The notes under the pieces are model-generated. The model was not told the origin of the DNA, did not search any database, and saw only the letters and a program-made list of their open reading frames with translations. DNA of 64,000 bases from Bacillus sp. FJAT-27916. Lineage in GTDB: Bacteria; Bacillota; Bacilli; Bacillales; Pradoshiaceae. The stretch lies in the NCBI RefSeq assembly GCF_001183965.1, contig NZ_LFZV01000001.1, positions 186,001 through 250,000 on the forward strand, written 5' to 3'. How positions within the stretch are numbered: position 1 is the first letter of the stretch; each line of letters begins with the position of its first letter. Of the stretch, positions 16,183 to 25,388 are shown in pieces. Made by a program: the position numbers and the translations under genes.

Positions 16183-17249
16183 ACATTATGGTATTTGATG
16201 TGCCAGCCGAAACTGGTGGAGCATTATCAATTTTGAATGATTTTTACAATGAGGTAAAACAGTATAATAATAAAAACATTAATTGGATATTTGTAATAAG
16301 CAAGCCTCAATTATATGAAATCGAAAATATAAGAGTTTTGAAATTTCCATGGGTAAAAAAAAGCTGGTTTCACAGGTTATACTTTGATAATTTTGTAGCC
16401 CCAAAGTTGGTAAAAAAATATAAGATAGATAGAATTTTATCCTTACAAAATGTAATCATTCCTAATACTGATGTAAGGCAAATACTATATATACATCAGC
16501 CGCTGCCATTTGTTAAATATAAATTTACATTTAAAGAAAATAAGCTTTTTTGGGTTTACCAAAATATACTTAGCAGGAAAATTTTTAAATCTATCAAGAA
16601 GGCAAGTAAAGTAGTTGTTCAGACAGAATGGATGAAAAATGCATGTAGTGAGTTAGTTGATAAACAAGATTCGAAAATTAGTGTTGTTCCACCTAAAACA
16701 AATATCCATATAAACAGAAAATTTATACCTACTAAAGAATCATTTTCAACCTTTTTTTATCCTGCAAGTCCAGTAATTTATAAAAATCATAAAATAATTG
16801 TAGAAGCTTGTCAAAAATTATCTGATCAAGATTATAAAGGATTTAAAGTTATATTTACTTTAAAGGGAAATGAGAATAATAATATACTAAACTTAAAAAA
16901 AATTATAAGAGATAATCAATTACCTATAGAGTTTATTGGAGATATAACTAGAGATAAAGTATATGACTATTATTCCAAATCTATATTAATTTTTCCTTCA
17001 TATATTGAAACTTTTGGCTTACCTATTCTAGAGGCTAAAAGTCATAATACTATAGTTATTGCTTCAGACTCTCAATTTTCTCATGAAATATTAGGTGAAT
17101 ATGAAAATAAATACTTTTTTGATCCGTTTGATAGTGATCAATTAGCACAAATTATGAAAAATATATTAAGTAAACAGATTTATAATGATGTAAAGGAAGA
17201 TAGTATTAAGATAAAAAATAGAAATTTAATCAATGAAGTACTCTTATAA
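16179..17249 (+). CDS. GT4-like glycosyltransferase
   Basis: About 356 residues, GT-B fold. The N-terminal half holds DVPAETGGALSILNDFY and YIHQPLPF. The donor half has FFYPASPVIYKNHKIIVEAC, the linker LPIEFIGDITRDKVYDYYSKS and the conserved LIFPSYIETFGLPILEA, where the EX7E-type Glu pair falls in ETFGLPILE. The sugar and linkage cannot be predicted. Its start overlaps the capG stop (ATGA). The base composition is markedly AT-rich, as in the whole stretch to 23.4 kb, which suggests an acquired serotype cassette. No membrane segment is evident, so it probably acts at the cytoplasmic face on lipid-linked intermediates. Confidence 0.8.
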   Translation: MNIMVFDVPAETGGALSILNDFYNEVKQYNNKNINWIFVISKPQLYEIENIRVLKFPWVKKSWFHRLYFDNFVAPKLVKKYKIDRILSLQNVIIPNTDVRQILYIHQPLPFVKYKFTFKENKLFWVYQNILSRKIFKSIKKASKVVVQTEWMKNACSELVDKQDSKISVVPPKTNIHINRKFIPTKESFSTFFYPASPVIYKNHKIIVEACQKLSDQDYKGFKVIFTLKGNENNNILNLKKIIRDNQLPIEFIGDITRDKVYDYYSKSILIFPSYIETFGLPILEAKSHNTIVIASDSQFSHEILGEYENKYFFDPFDSDQLAQIMKNILSKQIYNDVKEDSIKIKNRNLINEVLL

Positions 17250-17342
17250 ATCATATTTACATTAGAGGTTATCTCGTAAAACCATAAAAAATGGGGTAAG
17301 TTCCTGTTATTAATATTTATTTTATGAAAGGATGTTCTCTTA

Positions 17343-18476
17343 TTGAAGAATATTTTACTTATAAGTAGTAGTGCAGCTATAAGCGGAGCAGAAATTGTAA
17401 CAAAAGATTTTGTTCAAAATTCAAAACACAGATATTATCTTTGTGCGCCTGATACACCAGAAGTTAAAAAGTTCTATAGTGAATTTGGCTTTATAGACAC
17501 ATTTTACTCACCTTATTATATGAAAAAAGGAAATTCAAAATTTAAATCTAGGATTGATAATTTAAATGTGATAGTAAAAGAAGCATTCTTTCTTAATAAA
17601 ATTATTAAAAAAATAGGACAGAATAATATCGATTTAATATATTGTAATAATACAATATCTTGTCTGGGGATTACGTTACTAGGAAAAATAAGAAAAATAG
17701 ATATACCAGTGGTCTTGCATATTCATGACATGATGACATCTTGTTCATTTACCCCTCTTGTTAAAAGATTGTGTATTGGATATCCCACAATAACAGTTTC
17801 TCAAGCATGTAAAGATGAATTGATAAAATATGCAGGATTAGACAAAAATGATGTTAACGTTATATATAACGGAATAGATGTGAAAAAGTTCTTTCCTAGT
17901 AGTAGGGATAGAAATGATGCAACTAAAAATATTGTTATAGGATATGCAGGGAATATTATAGAAAGAAAGGGAGTTGTATTTCTAGCAAAGGCTTTTTCTA
18001 AATTGAATCAAGATAATCCCAATACAAAATTACGTATTTCATATCATTTATCTGAAAAAAACTATCTCAATGATATAAAGGGGATATTGGAAGGAAAAAA
18101 TGTTGAATACTGTAATTATCCAAGGGAGAAGATGAGGGAATTTTATGATTCTATAGATATATTAGTTGTACCTAGCTTAAAGGATCCTTTGCCAACTACA
18201 GTATTAGAAGCTATGGGTTGTGGGAAGATAGTTATAGGAAGTAATGTTGATGGCAATATTGAAATGCTTGAAAATAAGTACTTATTTGAACGAGGTAGTT
18301 CGGAAGATTTATATAGAAAACTTAAAGAAATAATAGATAAATATTTTGATGAGGTTGAACTGTGTAAAAAACAGAATCCTATAAAAATTTCAAAGTACTT
18401 TTCCTTTGATGCTAAAAATGAAAAAATGGACAAGTTTTTTAACAATGTAGGTCTTCGGAAAACAATAGATATATGA
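17343..18476 (+). CDS. GT4 glycosyltransferase
   Basis: 377 residues, GT-B fold. It opens with KNILLISSSAAISGAEIVTKDF, a glycine-poor version of the usual GGAE acceptor loop. Around residue 180 the donor domain starts (VIYNGIDVKKFFPS, then IVIGYAGNIIERKGV). The GT4 signature VPSLKDPLPTTVLEAMGCGKIVIG is complete, with the Glu in VLEAMG. Start TTG at 17343 is preceded by AAAGGA 11 bases upstream; the 93-bp gap to the previous gene shows no terminator, so it is probably cotranscribed. Substrates are unknown. Confidence 0.82.
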   Translation: MKNILLISSSAAISGAEIVTKDFVQNSKHRYYLCAPDTPEVKKFYSEFGFIDTFYSPYYMKKGNSKFKSRIDNLNVIVKEAFFLNKIIKKIGQNNIDLIYCNNTISCLGITLLGKIRKIDIPVVLHIHDMMTSCSFTPLVKRLCIGYPTITVSQACKDELIKYAGLDKNDVNVIYNGIDVKKFFPSSRDRNDATKNIVIGYAGNIIERKGVVFLAKAFSKLNQDNPNTKLRISYHLSEKNYLNDIKGILEGKNVEYCNYPREKMREFYDSIDILVVPSLKDPLPTTVLEAMGCGKIVIGSNVDGNIEMLENKYLFERGSSEDLYRKLKEIIDKYFDEVELCKKQNPIKISKYFSFDAKNEKMDKFFNNVGLRKTIDI

Positions 18477-18670
18477 CGATTATAAAAACATAAAAGTCTA
18501 ACTTTCTTTTTTATGATTATCAAGGAATCGTAGGGGGTCAATACGATCAGACCTTATGTAGATAATGTGTAACTAGATATTAGATTTATTTAAGTTTTGT
18601 TTTAGGTAGGCTGAAGGAAGGTGAGTAGGTCATTAATAATTATATATCTAAAAGTATAATAGGGCGTATT

Positions 18671-19852
18671 TTGAGTAATGATAAGATATATATATACTTT
18701 TTAATAGCTATATTATTGAGGGTATTTTTTTTGTTGATAGTGCTATCTGAACCAAATTATTTTGATATGCATCTATATTCTGATGATTTAAGGTACGAGG
18801 ACTATGCAAAAACATATACTGAAATAGCTAATAATATTCTTGATTTGGATGCCTTCCAAACTACGGATATTAAATTTGGTGGTGTTACTGCAGCAGCTTT
18901 ATATTTTAGAATCAATGCAGTGATTTACTATTTATTCAATTCAGTGATTGTTTTAAGATTATTTAATATACTGATAGCTTCGTTTACAATTTTTCCTATT
19001 TATTTTCTTGCTAAAGAACTGTTTAATGAAAAAGTCGCTAAAATATCTGCTTTTCTTTATTGTTGCATACCATATTATATTATATTTTCGTCATTTTTAT
19101 TTAAAGACTCATTATTAATGTTGTTAATAACATTAAGTTTAGTTCAAATTATAAAATTTTATAAATATAAAAAGTACTCAGTACTCAAATTGGTAATTCC
19201 CATTATATTGATGCATTGGATAAGATTTGGTGTAGGTGAACTCTTAATTGGAATATTTATTTTAGCCCTAATCAATAGGGAACAGAAAAATACCAAAAAC
19301 ATAAAAATCATAAGATGGATTATTACTATTGTTGTTATTGGAATTATAATGATGCTCCTACTATTCAGTAACTATTCTGGATTTCTAAATAAAATTGAAA
19401 TCTATAGCGATTACGCTAGAGACTATCAAGGACCAATATCTTTTTTTAGAGTTGATAATATTTTCCAACTATATAAATTGCCATTTGCTTGGGCTCTGTC
19501 AGTAATTTTACCGTTGAATTTTGATTTTAATGTTAATAAGTGGAGTGATGTTTTAAGTTTACTCAATTACCTAAGCGTATTTATTTTACCTGCTTTTTTA
19601 ATTTATTGGTTTACCTTTAAAAAAAATAAACTCCAAAAAATCATTCTTTATCCTTTATTACTACTGCACCTTTTCTCTGCTGCAACTGTAATTAATGTAC
19701 CGAGGCATTTTTATTTTCTACATTTTTTTATAATAATTTGTTCATCTGCATATTTGTCAACTCTTAAAGATAAAAGGAAAATTCTGTTTATTATTACGGT
19801 TCTATTAATGTATGTTTTATTATTCTTATTAAACTTGATTCTAATTAATTGA
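18671..19852 (+). CDS. Polytopic GT-C-like membrane protein (glycosyltransferase or polymerase candidate)
   Basis: 393 residues with some 11-13 hydrophobic helices. After the first helix a short loop carries acidic motifs (YSDDLRYEDYAKTY), the placement of catalytic Asp/Glu in GT-C enzymes such as the GT39/ArnT-like family. GT-C enzymes use polyprenyl-phosphate-sugar donors on the outer membrane face. No classical Wzy polymerase was recognised in the operon, so this protein could fill that role instead. The start TTG at 18671 has only a weak ribosome binding site. It follows a 194-bp gap without a clear terminator and is followed 17 bp later by a phosphatase-superfamily gene. The function is inferred from topology only. 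Confidence 0.55.
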   Translation: MSNDKIYIYFLIAILLRVFFLLIVLSEPNYFDMHLYSDDLRYEDYAKTYTEIANNILDLDAFQTTDIKFGGVTAAALYFRINAVIYYLFNSVIVLRLFNILIASFTIFPIYFLAKELFNEKVAKISAFLYCCIPYYIIFSSFLFKDSLLMLLITLSLVQIIKFYKYKKYSVLKLVIPIILMHWIRFGVGELLIGIFILALINREQKNTKNIKIIRWIITIVVIGIIMMLLLFSNYSGFLNKIEIYSDYARDYQGPISFFRVDNIFQLYKLPFAWALSVILPLNFDFNVNKWSDVLSLLNYLSVFILPAFLIYWFTFKKNKLQKIILYPLLLLHLFSAATVINVPRHFYFLHFFIIICSSAYLSTLKDKRKILFIITVLLMYVLLFLLNLILIN

Positions 19853-19868
19853 GAGGAGCACATTTATT

Positions 19869-20963
19869 TTGGCACTAGTAGTATTTATAGACGCACTTCC
19901 ATATACATTTATTCAGGGGAATGAAAATATTTTAAAATCAAAATATAATTTCGCAAAGCTAACACCAAATGTTGGATATAGTTCAAATTTACACTGGCAG
20001 CTTTTTGCTGGAAAATATCCTGATGATGTAGGTTTTTTTACTGATTGGGGATATTCTCAAGAAAATGGTTCGAAGATAAAAATAATGTCTAAAATACTAA
20101 GACCTTTTGAGGTCTTACCGCTAGCGGGTGTAATTTCAAAAAAAATTGTAGATAGAGTTATTCCAGGACCAAAATTGGCCAATATTCCATCGCATATTAG
20201 AAGTTTATTTAGTGAAGAAGCAAAATATCTCCTTTCTAAGACTGACTATATTAAAGATATTGATATATTTGCTGGATATAAGTTTTTATTGGAGGATGAA
20301 TTTAAATATTCATTCGAAGAAATGATGGAAAAAATGAGTTCTTTAATAGAAGAAACAGAAAACATTATGGTATCTTTTAGTTTTTGTGATAAATATGGAC
20401 ATTTACTAGGGAGAGGTCCTGAGTATGATAGAGTAATTGACGAACATTTAGTTCAAATTATATCTTTAATGAATAAGTATAAAGAAAAGTGGCATGATAA
20501 CAATGTTGTAATTGTATCAGATCATGGCATGTCAAATGTCAAAGAAAATGTTTCCCATAATTTAGAAGATAAATTTGGGAGGCAAAAAAAGGGTAAATAT
20601 GTTGCGTTTTGTGATTCTGCCATACTAAGAGTTTGGACATGGAATGAACAACTTAAAAATGATATTGCGAGTTATCTTGAAAGTAAAGAGTATGGTCATA
20701 TAATGTCAGAAAATGAAAGAATACGATATAAAGTTACCTCTAATAAGTTTGGTCAATTAATATTTATATTAAAAGAAGGATATACTTTTAGTCCTAATTA
20801 TTTTGGTGTAGGATTAAGAACAAAAGCTCTGGGAATGCATGGATATTGGCCAGGAGCTATAGATCAAGATGGTGTTGTTATATCAGACTTAAAATTAAAA
20901 AATGATTATAATTACGAGGAGTTTTTCAGTTTTATTCAATATATATCGAGGAAAGATAAATGA
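19869..20963 (+). CDS. Alkaline phosphatase superfamily protein (type I phosphodiesterase-like)
   Basis: 364 residues without signal peptide or membrane helix. Metal-binding features of the superfamily can be followed: an N-terminal VVFIDALPYTF with Asp, SSNLHWQLFAGKYPDD in the nucleophile region, SFCDKYGHLLGRG, and VVIVSDHGMSNVKENVSHN with the Asp-His pair. Relatives are phosphodiesterases, phosphonate hydrolases and phosphosugar mutases. Start TTG at 19869 lies ten bases after GAGAGGAG. The stop overlaps the next gene (ATGA), so it is coupled to a nucleotidyltransferase-like protein. A cytoplasmic phosphatase of this kind in a glycan operon could process a nucleotide- or phosphate-linked precursor (inference). 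Confidence 0.65.
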   Translation: MALVVFIDALPYTFIQGNENILKSKYNFAKLTPNVGYSSNLHWQLFAGKYPDDVGFFTDWGYSQENGSKIKIMSKILRPFEVLPLAGVISKKIVDRVIPGPKLANIPSHIRSLFSEEAKYLLSKTDYIKDIDIFAGYKFLLEDEFKYSFEEMMEKMSSLIEETENIMVSFSFCDKYGHLLGRGPEYDRVIDEHLVQIISLMNKYKEKWHDNNVVIVSDHGMSNVKENVSHNLEDKFGRQKKGKYVAFCDSAILRVWTWNEQLKNDIASYLESKEYGHIMSENERIRYKVTSNKFGQLIFILKEGYTFSPNYFGVGLRTKALGMHGYWPGAIDQDGVVISDLKLKNDYNYEEFFSFIQYISRKDK

Positions 20964-22006
20964 ACTATTTCATATACAGTAACAAAAAAGCGGATGCAAT
21001 TGTTGAAAATTATTTTGAAGAATTAATTAGAATAATAAAAAATAGTGAATATAGTACCGAAATATCAATTATACTAACGGGAAGTCTCTCAAGAGGTGAG
21101 GGTAGTTGGACTGTAATTGATGAAACATTGGAGCTTATTAGTGATATTGAATATGTTGTAGTGATTGAAGATAGTAATAATTCAATGGAAATTCACCAAA
21201 TGATAGAAGATTATAATGAAACGGCAATCTCCGTTTCAAATCCCTTCTTCCATATTGATTTTAGTGTGGTTCCTAAGAGACACTTAAAAAAGTTAGAAAA
21301 GAAACTATTTATTTTTGAAACAAAAGTCAATGGTAGAGTCATTTATGGTGAAGAGGATATTACTTCCCTTTTACCTACAGTAACTATTAATAATATAAAT
21401 TTTAGTGATGTATTTGATATTTTTAATCATAGAATGTTCTCTATCATTTATTATGGTATAGATAAAAAAGTTTCGGATTCCTTAAGTAGTGATCAAATTA
21501 TGCGATATATAATTGCACGTAATGGACTTGATCTATTGACAATTTATTTAATTAGTAAGGGCAGATTAGAATCGGGATTTGAAAATCGACTCGAATTATT
21601 TAATTCTATAAATGAGAGGATATCAATTGAAGAGGAAAATTTCCACAAGTTTCAAAACCTTTGTTACTCTATAAAGGCCTGGGGAAATAATGAGTATGAA
21701 GATATTGAAGTCAATTACCTATTAACTGAATTCTTAAGATTTACTTCGTTGTGTTTAAAAGATTACCGTATGTTTAAGGTGTCAAATACAACTCATAATA
21801 TACTTCATAATAGTAGAAGATTAGCGGGAAGAATAAAACGTGCTATTATATGTAGAACAATTCCTATTTCTCGGAAGGTATATTTAGAGGAGCTATATGC
21901 TGCGATAGAAGCTGATAATCTGACGAAGAATAAACTTAATAAGTTGAAGTTATATAATTATATTCTTTATGGTTACCCATCATATTCAACTAAGGGAATT
22001 GATTAG
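20960..22006 (+). CDS. Polymerase-beta-type nucleotidyltransferase-like protein
   Basis: 348 residues. The N-terminal 110 residues match the polymerase-beta nucleotidyltransferase pattern: ILTGSLSRGEGSW (Gly-Ser helix), then SDIEYVVVI with the paired acidic metal ligands, then the third acidic residue in FHIDFSVV. The remainder is helical (RYIIARNGLDLLTIYLI) and not recognised. Related folds adenylylate antibiotics, proteins or RNA; here the substrate is unknown. It overlaps the stop of the phosphatase-superfamily gene by 4 bp and is 8 bp before the flippase gene, so it is part of the glycan operon rather than a passenger. A role in attaching a nucleotidyl or phospho group to the glycan is speculation. 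Confidence 0.6.
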   Translation: MNYFIYSNKKADAIVENYFEELIRIIKNSEYSTEISIILTGSLSRGEGSWTVIDETLELISDIEYVVVIEDSNNSMEIHQMIEDYNETAISVSNPFFHIDFSVVPKRHLKKLEKKLFIFETKVNGRVIYGEEDITSLLPTVTINNINFSDVFDIFNHRMFSIIYYGIDKKVSDSLSSDQIMRYIIARNGLDLLTIYLISKGRLESGFENRLELFNSINERISIEEENFHKFQNLCYSIKAWGNNEYEDIEVNYLLTEFLRFTSLCLKDYRMFKVSNTTHNILHNSRRLAGRIKRAIICRTIPISRKVYLEELYAAIEADNLTKNKLNKLKLYNYILYGYPSYSTKGID

Positions 22007-22014
22007 GAGGAGCT

Positions 22015-23436
22015 ATGTCTATTGATGGTAAATCATTAATAAAAAGGTTATTTGGATTTTCCGCAGGAGGGATTTTTGGTGCACTATTATCATTTATTAG
22101 TATACCGATTATTACAAGATCAATCATTCCTGAAGAGTATGGGATATATGGTCTAATATTGGCAGTTTTCAATATAATCTTAATTGCCTTCCCACTTGGA
22201 CTAGACCAAGCTTTAATTCGATATTACTATGAAGAAAGGGATAATTTGGGTACATTATTAAGAAAATGTGTTGTACCGATAATATGTATATATATAATTA
22301 TTCTTATAAGTGCTATTCCTTTTTGGGATAGCCTTTCGTTGTATATATTCGGAGAAAAAAATCCATTCAATTTAGTATTGTTTATTATCGGAACCTTCTT
22401 TATTATCGTAGGAAGGTTTATGCTTGTTGTTGTTCGAATGGAGAATAAAGCTATATTATATTCAAGTTTAGTGTTTTTTGAAAGGCTTATATTTTTTTTA
22501 ATTGTTCTTATTCAATTGTTTATCTTAAACAATTATACAGTTACTGCTTTACTAGTATCGTATGTCTTCTCCTTGGGAACTCAAGTTATTGTTGGCATAT
22601 TATTGACTAGAAAAGTTTGGGTCGGCATTTTTTTGAAAGGTAACCGAAAATTAAAAGGTAAACACCTTGTTGCATATGGATTTCCTTTTGCAATTGCAGC
22701 ATTATCAGAAAGTTTATTGTTTTTTGTAGATAAATATACTATAAGATATTTTCTGTCAATTGAAAGTCTGGGTATTTATACCGCTGCAACAGTTTATATT
22801 ACTATGATCAATATTTTATACTCTGGATATGTAAATTTTTGGACTCCTATGGCACTGAAAATTTATAATAATAATAAGGATAATAGGTCTTTCTTTAAAA
22901 ATGCGAGTCAATTAGTAGCAACCACTGTACTTATATTAGGTACTGTATTAATAAGTTTAAGTGATATACTTGTTTTATTTCTTGGGGAAGAATATCATAG
23001 TGCGATAAAAGTAATCCCTTTCTTCCTTATTATTCCTTTGTTATCTATTTTGTCTGAAACAATGTCAGTAGGAATCATATTCTCTGGAAAGACTAAGTGG
23101 AACATGGTTGCAGGAGGAATATCACTAGTAATAAGTATATTTTTAAGTTGTATTTTGGTGCCAAGAATGGGGATTAGTGGCGCTGCTCTAACACTATTAT
23201 TTGCGAGATATGTATTTACGACTGTTAAAATAATGGCTTCTTCGATGCTATTTAATGTTGAGTATAATCAAATTAAGCTACACACCTCTTTAATGCTTCT
23301 CATAATATATGCATTAATAAGATCATTAAACTTATTCGGCTATTACAATATTATAATTGGTTTAATCCTATTATGCTATATTTTAGTAATGTATAGGAAT
23401 AACTTGAAATACTATTATATTCTGTTTAAGAGATAA
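22015..23436 (+). CDS. Wzx-type polysaccharide flippase
   Basis: 473 residues with about 14 hydrophobic helices, MATE/MOP superfamily, oligosaccharide flippase type. The opening segment LIKRLFGFSAGGIFGALLSFISIPIITR followed by EEYGIYGLILAVFNI is characteristic of this group. It would move undecaprenyl-diphosphate-linked repeat units across the membrane. Start ATG follows AGGAGGAGCT. It is the last gene of the AT-rich cassette and is followed by hairpins that fit a terminator. Confidence 0.9.
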   Translation: MSIDGKSLIKRLFGFSAGGIFGALLSFISIPIITRSIIPEEYGIYGLILAVFNIILIAFPLGLDQALIRYYYEERDNLGTLLRKCVVPIICIYIIILISAIPFWDSLSLYIFGEKNPFNLVLFIIGTFFIIVGRFMLVVVRMENKAILYSSLVFFERLIFFLIVLIQLFILNNYTVTALLVSYVFSLGTQVIVGILLTRKVWVGIFLKGNRKLKGKHLVAYGFPFAIAALSESLLFFVDKYTIRYFLSIESLGIYTAATVYITMINILYSGYVNFWTPMALKIYNNNKDNRSFFKNASQLVATTVLILGTVLISLSDILVLFLGEEYHSAIKVIPFFLIIPLLSILSETMSVGIIFSGKTKWNMVAGGISLVISIFLSCILVPRMGISGAALTLLFARYVFTTVKIMASSMLFNVEYNQIKLHTSLMLLIIYALIRSLNLFGYYNIIIGLILLCYILVMYRNNLKYYYILFKR

Positions 23437-23547
23437 AGTTTCTTATTGCTTTGTTGTAGGTATATATTTATTGTGTTATGCAGAGAAATTCATCAATTTC
23501 GGTATGAATAATACATCTTACAAATGTTTTTTCAAAAGAAAAGGAGC

Positions 23548-23613
23548 CTGTCACCACCCGATTTTTCTTGTTTCACGGAATATTCCATAGTGGTGGTGGC
23601 AGAGCTTTATTTT
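23548..23613 (+). terminator. Possible terminator, long-loop hairpin
   Basis: CTGTCACCACC and GGTGGTGGCAG can pair over 11 bp (one G-U) around a 33-base loop, followed by AGCTTTATTTTT. The long loop weakens the case. Confidence 0.4.
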
Positions 23614-23620
23614 TGAGTGT

Positions 23621-23648
23621 AGGCTTCTTTTGTGTAAGGAGCCTTTTT
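23621..23648 (+). terminator. Probable intrinsic terminator of the capsule operon
   Basis: GGCTTC and GGAGCC pair over 6 bp (one U-G) around ten bases and are followed by TTTTT. It is the last hairpin before comM. Confidence 0.55.
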
Positions 23649-23935
23649 CGTTGTGGTAAAAATTATTTGGGGTTTTGAAGGAGTTTGCGCTTTTATGTTG
23701 AATGTATAAGCATAGCTTCCTTATTCCTTGGTTTCATTTTCTGATTTCTTCAATTTACTTCTTCTATTTTGCTTCCTCTTTTATTACCTACAGTGTTACA
23801 CCAATCTTTCATATCATTTAGTTTTCAAAATTAAATATTGCTTGGAGGTTTTTTTGTGACTGTTAAGGTATCCAGTATTGGTCTGAAGGGGCTTGAGGGA
23901 TATCGTGTGCAGGTGGAGGTTCGGATCTCCCCTGG
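23640..23935 (+). repeat. Segmental duplication, comM leader copy 1
   Basis: The leader and first ~75 bp of comM recur, diverged, at 32300-32579. Shared tracts include the AGTTACACCA/TGTTACACCA-type segment, TTTCAT, and the CTTGGAGG start region. Confidence 0.75.
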
Positions 23936-25388
23936 GACGGAGTCGATGATTATTGTGGGTTTGCCGGATGCATCAGTGAAAGAATCTCGTGAGCGGGTGA
24001 TCGCGGCATTGAGTCATTTTGGCGCTGATGTGACAGACCAGAAGGTGGTCGTTAATTTATCTCCATCCGAGCAGAAGAAAAATGGTCCGCTATTTGATTT
24101 AGCCATTGGGATTGCTGCCTTAAAGGAACTCGATGTGATTAAATGCGAGATTCCAGAGGATACAGCTTTTATTGGTGCTTTGTCGCTTGATGGGACGATA
24201 GTAAAAGCGGATGGGATGTTACCGGCGCTTATTTCGGCTAAGAAGCTTGGGATCAAGCAAATCTATTTCCCTCATGATCCTCTTATCCCGATTCATATGT
24301 TGGAAGGGCTAGATTGCGTGGTTGTTCAGCATATTGAGGAGGTTGTCAACCACCTTGGTGGGCAGAGTAGCCTTTCGCTTTATCCTACCTTGGAATCTGA
24401 GTCAACTCATCTGAATGTTGCCCCTTACCCAAAAGACTTCCGTCATGTGATTGGTCATGAGTATGCTAAGCGAGCGCTGGAGATTGCAGCTGCGGGGGAA
24501 CATAATGTATTAATGAGCGGTCCGCCGGGATGTGGAAAAAGCCTGCTTGCTGAAACCTTTCCATCCATTCTTCCGCCATTGACGAATAAAGCGCAGCTGG
24601 AGGTGATGAGTCTCTATCAATTAGCGGGAGAGAAACGAGAATATCACCATCATGTCCCTTTTCGCCACCCGCATCATTCAGCATCCGCAGTTGCAGTTAT
24701 TGGAGGTGGTTCTACGCCAAGGCCAGGGGAAATTTCGCTTGCCCATCGAGGTGTTTTGTTCCTTGATGAAATGGCTGAGTTTACCAAAAAGACGTTAGAT
24801 ATGCTTCGTCAACCGCTTGAAACAGGGAGTGTGACCATTAGCAGGGTTCATTCCACTGTGACTTATCCCTCCTCGTTTCTATTAATTGGCGCCATGAATC
24901 CATGTCCATGCGGATATATAGGCTCTAATCATCAATACTGTACGTGCTCAGAAAAACAAATTCTTTCTTATCGCAATCGTTTATCTGGCCCTATTTATGA
25001 CAGAATGGATATATTGCTCTCTTTACAGTCTATTAATTTCGATCAGCCAGTAAAGCGGCAGGAAACCTCTGATGATATTCGTGACAGGGTAGAGAAGGCA
25101 CGCAGCATCCAGTATGATCGTTATCAGAAAGAAGTGTCCAATGCAAAGGTTCCGCTGGAATGGCTGACAGACAGGAGTCCTCTTACAATGGAGCAGCAAC
25201 GGATGTTAACAAAGATAACAGCAAAGCAAAATTGGAGTAATCGTGTTCAAATCAAAATCATTCGCCTTGCGAGAACAATTTCTGATTTAGCAGGAGAAAA
25301 GGAGATTACGGACAGTTCTCTTTGGGAGGCATTTCGTTTAAGACGTTGGAGTATTCAAAAACAGCAGAATGTGGCGAGACAAACATAA
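23856..25388 (+). CDS. comM: YifB/ComM-family Mg-chelatase-like AAA+ ATPase
   Basis: 510 residues, complete. The order is an N-terminal Lon-protease-like fold (VKVSSIGLKGLEGYRVQVEV), the AAA+ core with Walker A SGPPGCGKSLLAETFPSILPP, Walker B VLFLDEMAEF, and the zinc-binding-type NPCPCGYIGS segment, and a C-terminal Mg-chelatase lid. ComM proteins are hexameric helicases that promote branch migration when transformed DNA is integrated. Start GTG at 23856 lies after TTGGAGG; the upstream in-frame codons run through that site. The stop overlaps the next gene (TAATG). A truncated copy of its 5' end exists at 32.5 kb. Confidence 0.93.
   Translation: MTVKVSSIGLKGLEGYRVQVEVRISPGTESMIIVGLPDASVKESRERVIAALSHFGADVTDQKVVVNLSPSEQKKNGPLFDLAIGIAALKELDVIKCEIPEDTAFIGALSLDGTIVKADGMLPALISAKKLGIKQIYFPHDPLIPIHMLEGLDCVVVQHIEEVVNHLGGQSSLSLYPTLESESTHLNVAPYPKDFRHVIGHEYAKRALEIAAAGEHNVLMSGPPGCGKSLLAETFPSILPPLTNKAQLEVMSLYQLAGEKREYHHHVPFRHPHHSASAVAVIGGGSTPRPGEISLAHRGVLFLDEMAEFTKKTLDMLRQPLETGSVTISRVHSTVTYPSSFLLIGAMNPCPCGYIGSNHQYCTCSEKQILSYRNRLSGPIYDRMDILLSLQSINFDQPVKRQETSDDIRDRVEKARSIQYDRYQKEVSNAKVPLEWLTDRSPLTMEQQRMLTKITAKQNWSNRVQIKIIRLARTISDLAGEKEITDSSLWEAFRLRRWSIQKQQNVARQT

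Larger units (their letters stand above)
23437..23855 (+). other. Intergenic region with terminators and comM leader
   Basis: About 420 bp without a gene. It contains the two hairpins listed below, then a T-rich stretch (23640-23855) that is duplicated in diverged form at 32300-32504. It ends with the TTGGAGG ribosome binding site of comM. Confidence 0.6.
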
